A DNA stretch of 63,629 nt from Candidatus Woesearchaeota archaeon (GTDB taxonomy: Archaea; Nanobdellota; Nanobdellia; Woesearchaeales; GW2011-AR4): contig JACPJQ010000006.1 of assembly GCA_016187465.1 (NCBI GenBank), forward strand, positions 1 through 63,629, in the 5' to 3' direction. Both the position numbers and the translations under genes were made by a program. The notes beneath the pieces were generated by a model, which was not told the DNA's origin, ran no database searches, and worked only from the letters and a program-made list of their open reading frames with translations. Of the stretch, positions 1 to 7,215 are shown piece by piece. Position 1 is the first letter of the stretch; every line of letters begins with the position of its first letter.

Positions 1-1
1 T

Positions 2-1363
2 GGTGACAGAGTGCTGAGGGTGTACCGCAACGGCCTTCAGGGAGGCACCACTGCCACGCTTACCGGAACACTGCAAGAATGGGCCAGTTACGATATGATG
101 ATCGGCGGCAATGATAACACGGACAGGGCTTTCAACGGCCTTATAGATGAAGTCCGCGTCTACAACAGGGCGCTTTCGGCTAGCGAAGTTTTAGATGTTT
201 ATAATTCTGCAGGGGGAGTTGTCACAACTTCAACACCAACTCCTACAACATCCGAAACGGGTCTTCTTCAGCAATCTAATCTTGTTTACGAGGGCGCTTT
301 TCGAGTTCCGGGAAATGTTCCGGGTTCACCCGATTCTTCAAGAATGCTACACGCAGGAGGATCGGCTCTTGCGTATAACCCCGCGCGCAATTCATTATTT
401 ATCGTAGGACATCCTAACTACCAGTTAACCGCAGAAATTGGCATCCCGCAGATTATCAACAGCAACAGCATAAGCAGTTTGGCCACCGCTTCAATCCTTC
501 AAAACTTGTATGATTCAACTGACGGCAAAAAAGACACTCCTGATCTCACAGATTCCAACGGCAACAGAATCGGAGGGCATTTATTGTACAATAACAAGTT
601 CTATACAACAGTTTTCATCTTTTATGACAATGCCCCATACCAGATTCTTTCGCATCTTGTATCATCAACTGATTTGTCTATAACCAACGATATTCAAGGG
701 CCTTTCCAGGTTGGGACAGTTGGCGCAGGCCACGTGTCGGGCTATATGGCAAATATTCCAACAGAATGGCAGTCTGCTTTTGGAGGAACGGCACTCACGG
801 GCAACTGCTGCCTTTCTATTACTGCAAGAACATCAGTAGGCCCGTCAGCTTCCATCTTTAATCCTGCTGATTTGGGAGTTAAAAATCCGGTACCAGCCAC
901 TCCGGTTGTAGATTATAGCTTGGATCATCCCATTGCTAATTCTCAAGTAGGAAATAGTTTGTATGTTTTAAGCGACTGGGTACAAGGAATGGTATTTCCC
1001 AAAAATACCGCAAGTCTGCTTTTCTTCGGCTCTCATGGGACAGGTTCGGTGTGTTATGGGGAGTCGTCGGCGACTGAATGTTACGACCCGGCAAGTCCGT
1101 ACAAAGGTTACCACGCGTATCCATATAAGTATCAGGTCTGGGCTTATAATGCGAACGATCTTGTAAAAGTAAAAAACGGCCAACTGCAACCGTGGCAGGT
1201 TCAGCCTTATTCCGTTTGGAATTTCAACCTGCCGTTTGAAGCGGATGATACACATATCATAAATGGAGCGGCGTATGATCCTGCCACACAGAGAATCTTC
1301 CTATCCCAGCATTATAAAGATGGAACGTTGCCGATAATTCATGTGTTTAAGATTTTAATTTAG
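2..1363 (+). CDS. LamG-domain surface protein, 5' end cut off by window
   Basis: The reading frame is open to the left edge, so the true start lies outside the window. The first ~70 residues are the end of a LamG (concanavalin-like) domain, with the typical closing motif IDEVRVYNRALSASEV. A Thr/Pro-rich linker follows, then about 370 residues of one beta-rich domain that begins LVYEGAFRVP and contains few cysteines. I cannot name that second domain; it looks like a beta-propeller or lectin-like fold. No C-terminal membrane segment is seen, so the product is probably secreted or held by an N-terminal part not visible here. The gene ends just before a cluster of inverted repeats. LamG domains recur at 5716 and inside the gene at 19817. 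Confidence 0.75.
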   Translation, partial: GDRVLRVYRNGLQGGTTATLTGTLQEWASYDMMIGGNDNTDRAFNGLIDEVRVYNRALSASEVLDVYNSAGGVVTTSTPTPTTSETGLLQQSNLVYEGAFRVPGNVPGSPDSSRMLHAGGSALAYNPARNSLFIVGHPNYQLTAEIGIPQIINSNSISSLATASILQNLYDSTDGKKDTPDLTDSNGNRIGGHLLYNNKFYTTVFIFYDNAPYQILSHLVSSTDLSITNDIQGPFQVGTVGAGHVSGYMANIPTEWQSAFGGTALTGNCCLSITARTSVGPSASIFNPADLGVKNPVPATPVVDYSLDHPIANSQVGNSLYVLSDWVQGMVFPKNTASLLFFGSHGTGSVCYGESSATECYDPASPYKGYHAYPYKYQVWAYNANDLVKVKNGQLQPWQVQPYSVWNFNLPFEADDTHIINGAAYDPATQRIFLSQHYKDGTLPIIHVFKILI

Positions 1364-1374
1364 GAGACAGCATA

Positions 1375-1415
1375 TAGAGAATTTTGAATATCCATATAAT
1401 TGTCAAAATTCTCTA
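1375..1415. repeat. Minimal inverted-repeat element (MITE-like)
   Basis: TAGAGAATTTTGA (1375-1387) and its exact reverse complement TCAAAATTCTCTA (1403-1415) enclose 15 nt. The outer sequence matches the ends of the neighbouring element and of the sequence beside the transposase remnant at 6882. It looks like a minimal non-autonomous insertion-sequence derivative. Confidence 0.6.
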
Positions 1416-1601
1416 AGAGAACTTTGAATGTATAGCGACTTCGTCGCTGACTTCCACAATATTGCCAACCACAAAAATAATTAGATTTTGTTGTGGTTGG
1501 CAAGATAGCCAACAACAAACAATTTATAATACCTAATTACTTTGTTGTTCGGCTATATGTGAAAGTAAAGTGGCAAAATTGAGGGTTATTCAAAGTTCTC
1601 T
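1416..1601. repeat. 186-bp element with 14-bp perfect terminal inverted repeats (MITE-like)
   Basis: AGAGAACTTTGAAT at 1416-1429 is the perfect reverse complement of ATTCAAAGTTCTCT at 1588-1601. The interior has no credible gene but contains two strong hairpins. The element abuts the 41-bp element on its left, so the two lie in tandem in the intergenic space. The same terminal sequence, followed by TATAAAA, occurs at 6882-6902 beside a transposase remnant, suggesting mobilisation in trans by that family. Confidence 0.6.
1455..1556. repeat. Bipartite hairpin element, copy 1
   Basis: Two adjacent hairpins: GCCAACCACAA...TTGTGGTTGGC, then ATAGCCAACAACAAA...TTTGTTGTTCGGCTAT. The second hairpin, read on the minus strand, closely resembles 6017-6066, and both halves resemble 24800-24890, each time in an intergenic region. 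It lies inside the 186-bp element here. Confidence 0.5.
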
Positions 1602-1647
1602 ATAAAAGGACAAAACAAAATTTGGGCGCTATGCGGCAGAAAATAAG

Positions 1648-1998
1648 TTGAACAAACTTCTAAAAATATTAATCGTGCTTGAATTTGCGCTGATTTTGGT
1701 ATTTATCGGCTTGGCGTTAATCGACAGTGGAAATCCGCCGACTGCTTTCGCCGTAAAAGAGATTCCACGCCAGGAAAAAATTGATTTCAGGATATACACC
1801 AAGGCTGTCTGCGACGAGAAATCAAGCCATATATTCTGCCACGACGAGTTATTTGTGAACTGCAATGGCAATGAGCATTTTGTCGACGGCACTAACTTGG
1901 AAAATTTCACACAATGCAATATGCAATTAAATTTATCGAATGAAAAGGCCAACGGCTCTGCAGTTTTTAAAAAAGAGTGGGAAGACCCCAGAAAATAA
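1648..1998 (+). CDS. Small exported or membrane-anchored protein of unknown function
   Basis: A 116-residue protein with one N-terminal hydrophobic helix (LLKILIVLEFALILVFIGLALI) and a short outside domain containing four cysteines, which could form two disulfides. The chosen start is TTG at 1648; the ATG at 1631 runs into a stop after six codons in another frame. The domain FRIYTKAVCDEKSSHIFC...DELFVNCNGNEHF is not one I can name. It stands alone between the inverted-repeat elements and the exported-protein set beginning at 2196. An antisense frame overlaps it but lacks protein-like features. Confidence 0.6.
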   Translation: MNKLLKILIVLEFALILVFIGLALIDSGNPPTAFAVKEIPRQEKIDFRIYTKAVCDEKSSHIFCHDELFVNCNGNEHFVDGTNLENFTQCNMQLNLSNEKANGSAVFKKEWEDPRK

Positions 1999-2026
1999 GA
2001 ATGCCCTATATGCAGTATACAAATAA

Positions 2027-2062
2027 CTATACTAGTGTATAGAACCAAAAGATTTAAATATG
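2027..2062 (+). promoter_or_regulatory. Promoter with palindromic operator upstream of 2196
   Basis: CTATAC-TAGT-GTATAG (2027-2042) is a perfect dyad directly upstream of a TATA box, GATTTAAATATG (2051-2062). An outer imperfect inverted repeat, ATGCCC...GGGCAT, brackets both at 2001 and 2063. Transcription from this box would begin near 2083, giving an unusually long leader of about 110 nt before the ATG at 2196. Confidence 0.45.
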
Positions 2063-2195
2063 GGCATATAAGTAAGTTAAGATAAGCTAAAAATTACCTG
2101 CTGAAAGGTTGGATTTACAGTTTCGTTTTTTCTTGGCTGTAGGTCTTGTGGGGGATTAGTGGAGTAATAAAAAGCAGCAAAACGGCGCCCGCAAG

Positions 2196-3176
2196 ATGAT
2201 AATCAAGATAAAAAAAAAGGATTTGATAGGAAGCTTGACGTTTATATTTTATGCAACCGCCATTATTCTTGCTTTGTCTGCAATAAGCCTGCCGATTGTG
2301 TTTCCCATCACTCTTAACACAACAAAGCTTGGCTTCAAGGTTGAGCTTGTGATTACTAACAGAAATCCGTCTATTAATGTCTCAAATGTTTCATTTTCTG
2401 TTGATCCGCTAGCCGGGGGAAATTCACTTGTCTTAATCTCATTTAATGCTACAGATCAGGACGGCGCAAGCAACATAAATGCCAGCACTGCTGTAGTTAA
2501 TTTGACGCTTGCCGGCAGGGACGGGCAATTTTACACTAATATATCCTCTTCAGGCATAAGCGGAGAAGTTGGAAATTGCAGAAACCATACTGAATCAGCT
2601 AAAGTGGTGATAAACTGCACTGTTGTTGTGCCTTATTTCGCTAATGCAAGCTCTACCTGGGTTGTGAATATAAGCATTAAAGATATTAATGGCGGAACCG
2701 GAATAAACGATAGCTCAAGATTTACAGTCAATACTTTATCGTCCATATCGCTGCCTTATGCTGCTGTTAATTTCAGCAATGTAATTCTGGGTCAGCAGGA
2801 TGTGCCATCGAGCCCGCTGACATTGAACAACACAGGCAATGATGACTTTGACCAGATAAACATAACTGCAGCTGCTCTTGTCGGAACTACTATCAGCAGC
2901 GAGTCAATTGCAGCGACAAACTTCTATACAAACATATCGAACCAGACAGCTGCAGGAGGCCTGCAGTTGGCTGCTACTGCAGTGTCATTGATTGAGTTTG
3001 ACGGAGCTAATTTCGGCAAGAACGCAAGCCTGATACACGGGCATACCGGCGCATTTGCTCCGAATGCCGACAAGGGCAACAGGACGGTATTCTTCTGGAT
3101 AGATGTGCCGAGCAGCGGATTAAGCTCGCAGCTTTTCAACGCAACGTGGAATGTGACTGCGATTAATAATCCATAA
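2196..3176 (+). CDS. Exported Asn/Ser-rich surface protein
   Basis: A 326-residue protein with a basic N-terminus and one hydrophobic segment (about residues 15-40), followed by a low-charge, Asn/Ser/Thr-rich beta domain with many N-x-S/T sequons, so probably an extracellular, N-glycosylated Ig-like protein. The middle resembles the fibronectin/Ig-like repeats common in archaeal surface proteins. No C-terminal anchor is visible; the N-terminal helix probably tethers it. Its last 50 residues are duplicated, at roughly 85% DNA identity over the final 108 bp, in the broken reading frame at 5848-6003. It heads a run of exported genes continuing at 3210 and 3775. Confidence 0.7.
   Translation: MIIKIKKKDLIGSLTFIFYATAIILALSAISLPIVFPITLNTTKLGFKVELVITNRNPSINVSNVSFSVDPLAGGNSLVLISFNATDQDGASNINASTAVVNLTLAGRDGQFYTNISSSGISGEVGNCRNHTESAKVVINCTVVVPYFANASSTWVVNISIKDINGGTGINDSSRFTVNTLSSISLPYAAVNFSNVILGQQDVPSSPLTLNNTGNDDFDQINITAAALVGTTISSESIAATNFYTNISNQTAAGGLQLAATAVSLIEFDGANFGKNASLIHGHTGAFAPNADKGNRTVFFWIDVPSSGLSSQLFNATWNVTAINNP
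3021..3176 (+). repeat. Source copy of a duplicated gene tail
   Basis: This stretch aligns without gaps (offset 2827) to 5848-6003. The last 108 bp of each, including the stop codon position, differ at only about 15 sites. The duplicated tail encodes DKGNRTVFFW...LSSQLFNATWNVT in both places. Confidence 0.75.
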
Positions 3177-3209
3177 AGTTTATTAATAGATTATTTTTTA
3201 ATTGTTAGA

Positions 3210-3749
3210 ATGAAGATTATAATATTTCTTTTATTTGCCTTAAGCATAATGGCTGTATCAGCTAATGCAATAAGTGTTGTATCGGACTATTTGGTTGATG
3301 ATACTCTTGTCTTAATACAGGGGGAGTCAAAAATTTACAGCATAAGGCTTCAGAATCCCACTGACAACGAAGTTGGAATAAAGCTTGATTATGATAGGAA
3401 GCTGATGAAAGCTGTAGACTACAAGGAAGTGTATATTTTGCCCCCTAAAACAGCAGGCTACAGGGTATTGTTCAACGTCACTGCGCCGGAAGAGACCGGC
3501 TTGTATGATGTCAGCTATACTGTGGGGGAGGTTGAGCCAAGCGGAGGAGGAAGCCTGCCAATACTGTTAAAAATAAACAGAAATTTCAAGCTGAAGGTTG
3601 TGGAAAATCCAAAAAAATTTAAACTTGGCTATGGCAGTATAATATTTGCCACTGCTATTCTGGCTTTCGTATTGCACATCTTTATTAAAAAGACTGAAAT
3701 TAAGCAAAAGCCAGGCGGCAAGCTCAAATTAAAACAGAAAAATAATTAA
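3210..3749 (+). CDS. Single-pass surface protein with NEW3/CARDB-like domain
   Basis: A 179-residue protein with a clear signal peptide (MKIIIFLLFALSIMAVSANA), a ~115-residue beta-sandwich domain resembling NEW3/COG1470 surface domains (LVLIQGESKIYSIRLQNPTDNEV), a C-terminal membrane helix (residues ~145-163) and a Lys-rich cytoplasmic tail. A TATA-like TTTATTAATA box sits about 26 nt before the ATG, so the mRNA is probably leaderless although the previous gene ends only 33 nt upstream. It is likely a membrane-anchored partner of the larger exported neighbours; its function is unknown. Confidence 0.75.
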   Translation: MKIIIFLLFALSIMAVSANAISVVSDYLVDDTLVLIQGESKIYSIRLQNPTDNEVGIKLDYDRKLMKAVDYKEVYILPPKTAGYRVLFNVTAPEETGLYDVSYTVGEVEPSGGGSLPILLKINRNFKLKVVENPKKFKLGYGSIIFATAILAFVLHIFIKKTEIKQKPGGKLKLKQKNN

Positions 3750-3774
3750 ATAAAAACCAGGATTATATGTTCTG

Positions 3775-5571
3775 ATGAAAAAAAGAAAGCTATTGCTGTT
3801 CTCAATGGTTTTATCATTGGCTATTTATAAGATTATATTAGTTTATGCTCAAAGCGGTGTTGGGGTTGGCCTGTATATGCTTGACACAACAGCGCCTTCA
3901 ATAACGCTGATTTCGCCAATAAACAATTCCGGCAATCCGAATGGCAATGCCACCTTCGCGTATAATGTAACCGACTCAGGCACTGTGGACAATTGCTCTT
4001 TGATAATCAACAGTAAAATCAATATGACTGATATGTCCGCTGCTGAAGATGCGACAGTATACTTCAAATTAAACAACACCCAGATAATCCCTTACAACTG
4101 GAGCGTCAACTGCACAGACAGCTCAGGCAACATAGGGCAAAGCCCGGAGCGGAGATTTGTGACCTGTTATGCTACGCATTTTGACGGCGCTACAACAAAC
4201 CTTTCTGCATCTGACATAAGAAATGTGTCTCATTTTATTGTAGAGTCCTCAAGCTACGGCAGGATTAACTTCAGCGATAATGTAAGCATGGAGCAATGCT
4301 ATGATTTTGACAGCTTCATTAATATATCTTCCAACAAGATTCAGCTGGATTCAAGCGCGTTAACTTCTTTTAACAGGTCTGCGACTTTAATGCTTTACGG
4401 GCTAGGATTTTCCAATCCGCGAATTTTAATTGACGGGCAAGTTTGTTCTTCAGATGCATGCAGCAGAATTTCTTACTCTGGAGGAACTTTGGTCTTTAAT
4501 GTAACGCATTTCACCGCATTTTCCTCGGAAGAAACTCCTGTAGCAGGCGGAGGAGGATCTAGCGGAGGCGGCGGGGCTGCAAGCGGAGGCGGAGGCGGAG
4601 CGGGTGGAACAGCGCCTCCTGTTGAAACAGATTTTAGCGTTGACAAAACAAATATAAGAGTGGCTCTTAGGCAAGGCGAAACAAAAAAAGAGACATTAAA
4701 CATTAAAAATACAGGAACTTCAATATTCGACCTGACTGCAAATCTGAATTCCCTAAAAGAATTTTTAATTTCTCCGGCTGAAAGCATAATAACAGTTCCG
4801 CTAAACCCGAGTGATGAAAAAAGCATAGAGCTTGTTTTTAAAGCTGGGGAAAATATTAAGCCCGATGTTTACCCAGGCAGAATAATCCTTAAAGGACCTT
4901 CTGTAGAGAAGGAAGTTATTGTTGTGGTGGAGGTGGACTCAGCTCAGCCTTTATTTGATATAGATGTTGATGTGCTGCCGGATTCCAAGCAGGCATTTCC
5001 CGGGCAGGATATACTAATGGAGGTCAACCTGTTCAATGTGAGGGGGTTTGGAAGAGTTGATGTTACGGTGGAGTTTTTAATAAAAAGTCTGGATGGGGAG
5101 GTGTTGGCTGCTGAGGAGGAAACTTTGGCTGTTGAAACTCAGGCAAAATTCACCAGAGCCTTACTGGTTCCAAGCGACTTAAAGCCCGGAACATACGTTG
5201 CATTTGTAAAGGTTAATTATGGAGATTCAATAGGGACAAGCTCTGATTTGTTTGAGGTGAAGGCAAAAACCATAAAGCTTTATTCAGTACCAATCAAGGA
5301 TTACGGAGTTATTTTAATGATCGGAGCAGCAATAGCAATACTGGGTATTTTTGCTTTCTCGGCTTATAGACTTAGATACGCAAAGAAAGAAGCTCCTAAA
5401 ACAAAAGAAGAGGAAGCGCATCAATTAAAGGAAGAAGGAAAAGCGCAGAAATTGGGGAAAGAGCTTGAAGCTCTGGACAAGGCCCGCAAATCCGGGTTTA
5501 TTTCTGAGGAAAGCTATCAAAAAGATAAGGAAAGGATTCAGAATAAGTTGAGTAAATTAAAAAAAGGCTGA
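3775..5571 (+). CDS. Large membrane-anchored surface protein with Ig-like and NEW3-like domains
   Basis: 598 residues. An N-terminal signal peptide is followed by an Ig/cadherin-like region (APSITLISPINNSGNPNG) with paired cysteines, a Gly/Ser-rich linker around residues 258-282, two NEW3/CARDB-like beta-sandwiches (FSVDKTNIRVALRQGETKKE and the following repeat), a membrane helix near residues 508-532 and a charged C-terminal tail. The tail LEALDKARKSGFISEESYQK resembles the SHOCT-type helical module found at the ends of archaeal membrane proteins. The ATG at 3775 lies about 26 nt after an AATTAAATAAAA box, so it is probably leaderless. The role may be adhesion or envelope scaffolding; a mechanistic function cannot be assigned. 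Confidence 0.75.
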   Translation: MKKRKLLLFSMVLSLAIYKIILVYAQSGVGVGLYMLDTTAPSITLISPINNSGNPNGNATFAYNVTDSGTVDNCSLIINSKINMTDMSAAEDATVYFKLNNTQIIPYNWSVNCTDSSGNIGQSPERRFVTCYATHFDGATTNLSASDIRNVSHFIVESSSYGRINFSDNVSMEQCYDFDSFINISSNKIQLDSSALTSFNRSATLMLYGLGFSNPRILIDGQVCSSDACSRISYSGGTLVFNVTHFTAFSSEETPVAGGGGSSGGGGAASGGGGGAGGTAPPVETDFSVDKTNIRVALRQGETKKETLNIKNTGTSIFDLTANLNSLKEFLISPAESIITVPLNPSDEKSIELVFKAGENIKPDVYPGRIILKGPSVEKEVIVVVEVDSAQPLFDIDVDVLPDSKQAFPGQDILMEVNLFNVRGFGRVDVTVEFLIKSLDGEVLAAEEETLAVETQAKFTRALLVPSDLKPGTYVAFVKVNYGDSIGTSSDLFEVKAKTIKLYSVPIKDYGVILMIGAAIAILGIFAFSAYRLRYAKKEAPKTKEEEAHQLKEEGKAQKLGKELEALDKARKSGFISEESYQKDKERIQNKLSKLKKG

Positions 5572-5640
5572 GCTTTTCGTTTGCGATTGGCAAATCCTGC
5601 TTTTGCATCAGCAATGTAACGGTAAACTGCAGTTATATTC

Positions 5641-6003
5641 AATCGTCGTGTCAATTTATTACGAGGGGGTTGCCCAAAGTATAACTTCACGAATAAAACT
5701 TTAGGAAGAGGAGCGATGGATTTTGACGGGAGTAATGATTATGCATCTACCACTTCGTCGTTTAACAATCCCCGAACATATACGATATCTGCATGGATGA
5801 AAACAACTTTAGCCAGCGGAACCAAAATTGTTGGTTTTGAAAATAGGAATGTGAGCCTGATAAAGGGGTATGCCAGCGCTTTCGCCCAAAACATTGACAA
5901 GGGCAACAGGACGGTATTCTTCTGGGTGGACGTGCCAAGCGGGTGGTTAAGCTCGCAGCTTTTCAATGCAACGTGGAATGTGACTGTTGTTGGTAATCCG
6001 TGA
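5641..6003 (+). pseudogene. Chimeric gene fragment: LamG start joined to duplicated surface-protein tail
   Basis: The readable frame begins with the characteristic start of a LamG domain (LGRGAMDFDGSNDY... YTISAWMK), breaks off after about 40 residues, and continues as a copy of the tail of the protein at 2196 (DKGNRTVFFW...FNATWNVT). A complete LamG domain needs about 150-200 residues, so this one is truncated. There is no signal peptide, and the upstream in-frame sequence is not convincing. It is best explained as a recombination product between a LamG gene and the 2196 gene. An ATG at 5716 behind GGAAGAGGAG could still allow a 95-residue peptide. Confidence 0.6.
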
Positions 6004-6016
6004 ACTGAGATTTAAA

Positions 6017-6066
6017 ATAGCCGACCAACAAAGTAATTGGGTGCTGTTTATGATTTGCTGTTGGCT
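6017..6066 (+). repeat. Bipartite hairpin element, copy 2 (second half only)
   Basis: ATAGCCGACCAACAAAGTAATT... to TTGGCT forms a hairpin and is about three-quarters identical to the reverse complement of 1505-1556. It lies between the chimeric fragment and the 3' end of the antitoxin gene, where it could also act as a terminator. Confidence 0.5.
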
Positions 6067-6084
6067 GCCAAAGAATAACATCTG

Positions 6085-6414
6085 CTAAACAGAAATTATA
6101 AGCCTGTTGTTTCCTTCAGGATAAATTTCAACCTCTTTTCCTTTTTTTAATTTCAAAAATTCTATAATTTTTTTTGGCAGTCTTATATCTAAAGTAGTGC
6201 CTGATTGGCCTATCTTAGTTTTCGTCTGCAGCCCCCATAATCCTTTCTCTTTTGCAAGTTCTGTCATCTTTTTAGAGGTTTTTTCGTCAAAAAAGATTTC
6301 TCCGCATTTACTGCAGACCTCAGCATAAAATTTTCCTAAATCAATGCCATACAGCTTATAATCTACTTTCTTCTTAATTAAATCTCCTTTTTCACATATA
6401 TAACACTTTTCCAT
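6085..6414 (-). CDS. Antitoxin: YgiT-type zinc finger fused to AbrB-like DNA-binding domain
   Basis: 109 residues from the ATG at 6414. The N-terminal half has two Cys-x2-Cys pairs (CYICEKG... CSKCGEIFFDE), the YgiT/MqsA-type zinc finger. The C-terminal half (TTLDIRLPKKIIEFLKLKKGKEVEIYPEGNN) is an AbrB/SpoVT swapped-hairpin domain. The ATG is preferred over the GTG at 6423 because GGTGAT stands 4 nt before it, formed across the stop of the upstream toxin gene. The order, toxin first and antitoxin second, matches known DUF4258/YgiT pairs. It is expected to bind the palindrome at 6642-6659 and to neutralise the toxin. Confidence 0.8.
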   Translation of the reverse strand: MEKCYICEKGDLIKKKVDYKLYGIDLGKFYAEVCSKCGEIFFDEKTSKKMTELAKEKGLWGLQTKTKIGQSGTTLDIRLPKKIIEFLKLKKGKEVEIYPEGNNRLIISV

Positions 6415-6423
6415 ATAGATCAC

Positions 6424-6621
6424 CTATTCTAAAGTAACAGTTTTTATTATGTACTTGCCTCCTCTTATTTTGTAGCACACACCCGCATAAGAGTAAACGG
6501 ATTTAAGCCCGTCTGTTTGTTTAATCCTTGAACCCATTTTAATTGTTTTTATTATTTGATTTTCATCTATTCCCCTGTCAAACATTTGCTGTCTTGCGTG
6601 TATTATTATTATTAACTCCAT
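6424..6621 (-). CDS. DUF4258-family toxin
   Basis: A 65-residue protein of the DUF4258 type, with the expected opening (IIIHARQQMFDRGIDENQI) and a closing beta-hairpin (KIRGGKYIIKTVTLE). DUF4258 proteins resemble RelE/MqsR-fold mRNA interferases and are usually encoded just before a YgiT-type antitoxin, as here with only 9 nt to the antitoxin ATG. The conserved His of the HARxxMxxRG motif is present. AGAGATGAT lies 3 nt before the ATG. Activity is inferred from the family; none of the catalytic residues has been tested. Confidence 0.75.
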   Translation of the reverse strand: MELIIIIHARQQMFDRGIDENQIIKTIKMGSRIKQTDGLKSVYSYAGVCYKIRGGKYIIKTVTLE

Positions 6622-6641
6622 ATAATCATCTCTAAGTACTT

Positions 6642-6677
6642 GTAATTACTAATAATTACTTTAGAGTATTTAAAGCT
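6642..6677 (-). promoter_or_regulatory. Toxin-antitoxin promoter and operator
   Basis: GTAATTA-CTAA-TAATTAC (6642-6659) is a perfect 7-bp dyad. The minus-strand TATA box CTTTAAATA (6669-6677) would place the transcription start near 6646, inside the dyad. This layout suits autorepression by the AbrB-domain antitoxin. Confidence 0.6.
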
Positions 6678-6791
6678 TGCTTTTTTTGGTTAATTCGTTA
6701 TCTCAAAATTTCTCCAACAGCCACATCAAAGGACACTGATTTTTATCAGAATAGGCACAATCAATAACCTGCAATTTTGCAAATTTATAGC

Positions 6792-6881
6792 GGCGGACTT
6801 TAATATTCGTATAAAATTGTAAAGTCCGCCTGATATAGGCAAGAGGGGGGTTCATTACGAAAATTAAAGTCCTTGCCTATA
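6792..6881. other. Two tandem hairpins with a shared alternative pairing partner
   Basis: GGCGGACTTT (6792-6801) pairs with AAAGTCCGCC (6821-6830). TATAGGCAAG (6834-6843) pairs with CTTGCCTATA (6872-6881). In addition GGACTTTAAT (6795-6804) can pair with ATTAAAGTCC (6863-6872), which would break both hairpins. There is no gene here; the hairpins adjoin the insertion-sequence end at 6882. Confidence 0.5.
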
Positions 6882-6902
6882 CATTCAAAATTCTCTATAA
6901 AA
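6882..6902. repeat. Insertion-sequence end matching the elements at 1375-1601
   Basis: CATTCAAAATTCTCTATAAAA differs by only a few bases from the right end of the 186-bp element (ATTCAAAGTTCTCTATAAAA, 1588-1607). It lies immediately downstream of the transposase remnant, as expected for the end of the parental insertion sequence. Confidence 0.6.
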
Positions 6903-6949
6903 TAAATGTGTTTTAAACCTGGTATTATCAAAATTAAAAAGGATAATAT

Positions 6950-7174
6950 GAAGTCTTCGGGACATCGAATCAGCAATAAGTAAATCAGCCCAAGAGTCTT
7001 GTTTCTGCCCAAATCAAGATTTATTCCAGCCAGCTCAGCTGGAGTCTTGTTTTTTCTGTTTCTTCTGCGTGTAAAGTTATCCAATATGTCCTTAAGGTGC
7101 AGCACACATTCAACAAAATCTATGCTGTCAACCCAGCCGATTGCATCTCCCGGGGTAGCATAGAAGGATACGCT
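6950..7174 (-). pseudogene. Transposase C-terminal remnant
   Basis: The minus-strand frame open from about 7174 encodes a piece ending RRRNRKNKTPAELAGINLDL and GRNKTLGLI. The motif KTPAExAGI followed by LGxNK is characteristic of the C-terminus of archaeal DDE transposases. No catalytic domain is present upstream, since the frame stops at 7175, so this is a fragment. Its downstream side meets the terminal repeat at 6882-6902. The frame continues without meaning to 6800, so the original stop codon has been lost. Confidence 0.65.
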
Positions 7175-7215
7175 TCAACCAAAGATTATTAAATATTGGT
7201 TAATTCTTAGCGGCC

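Noticed and set aside
1629-2048. Antisense open frame opposite 1648-1998
   Set aside because: Ser/Phe-rich composition of a shadow frame, and it covers the dyad and end region of the real gene.
4473-4826. Antisense Pro-rich frame opposite the Gly linker of the 3775 gene
   Set aside because: Polyproline is the mirror of the Gly-rich linker codons; not a gene.
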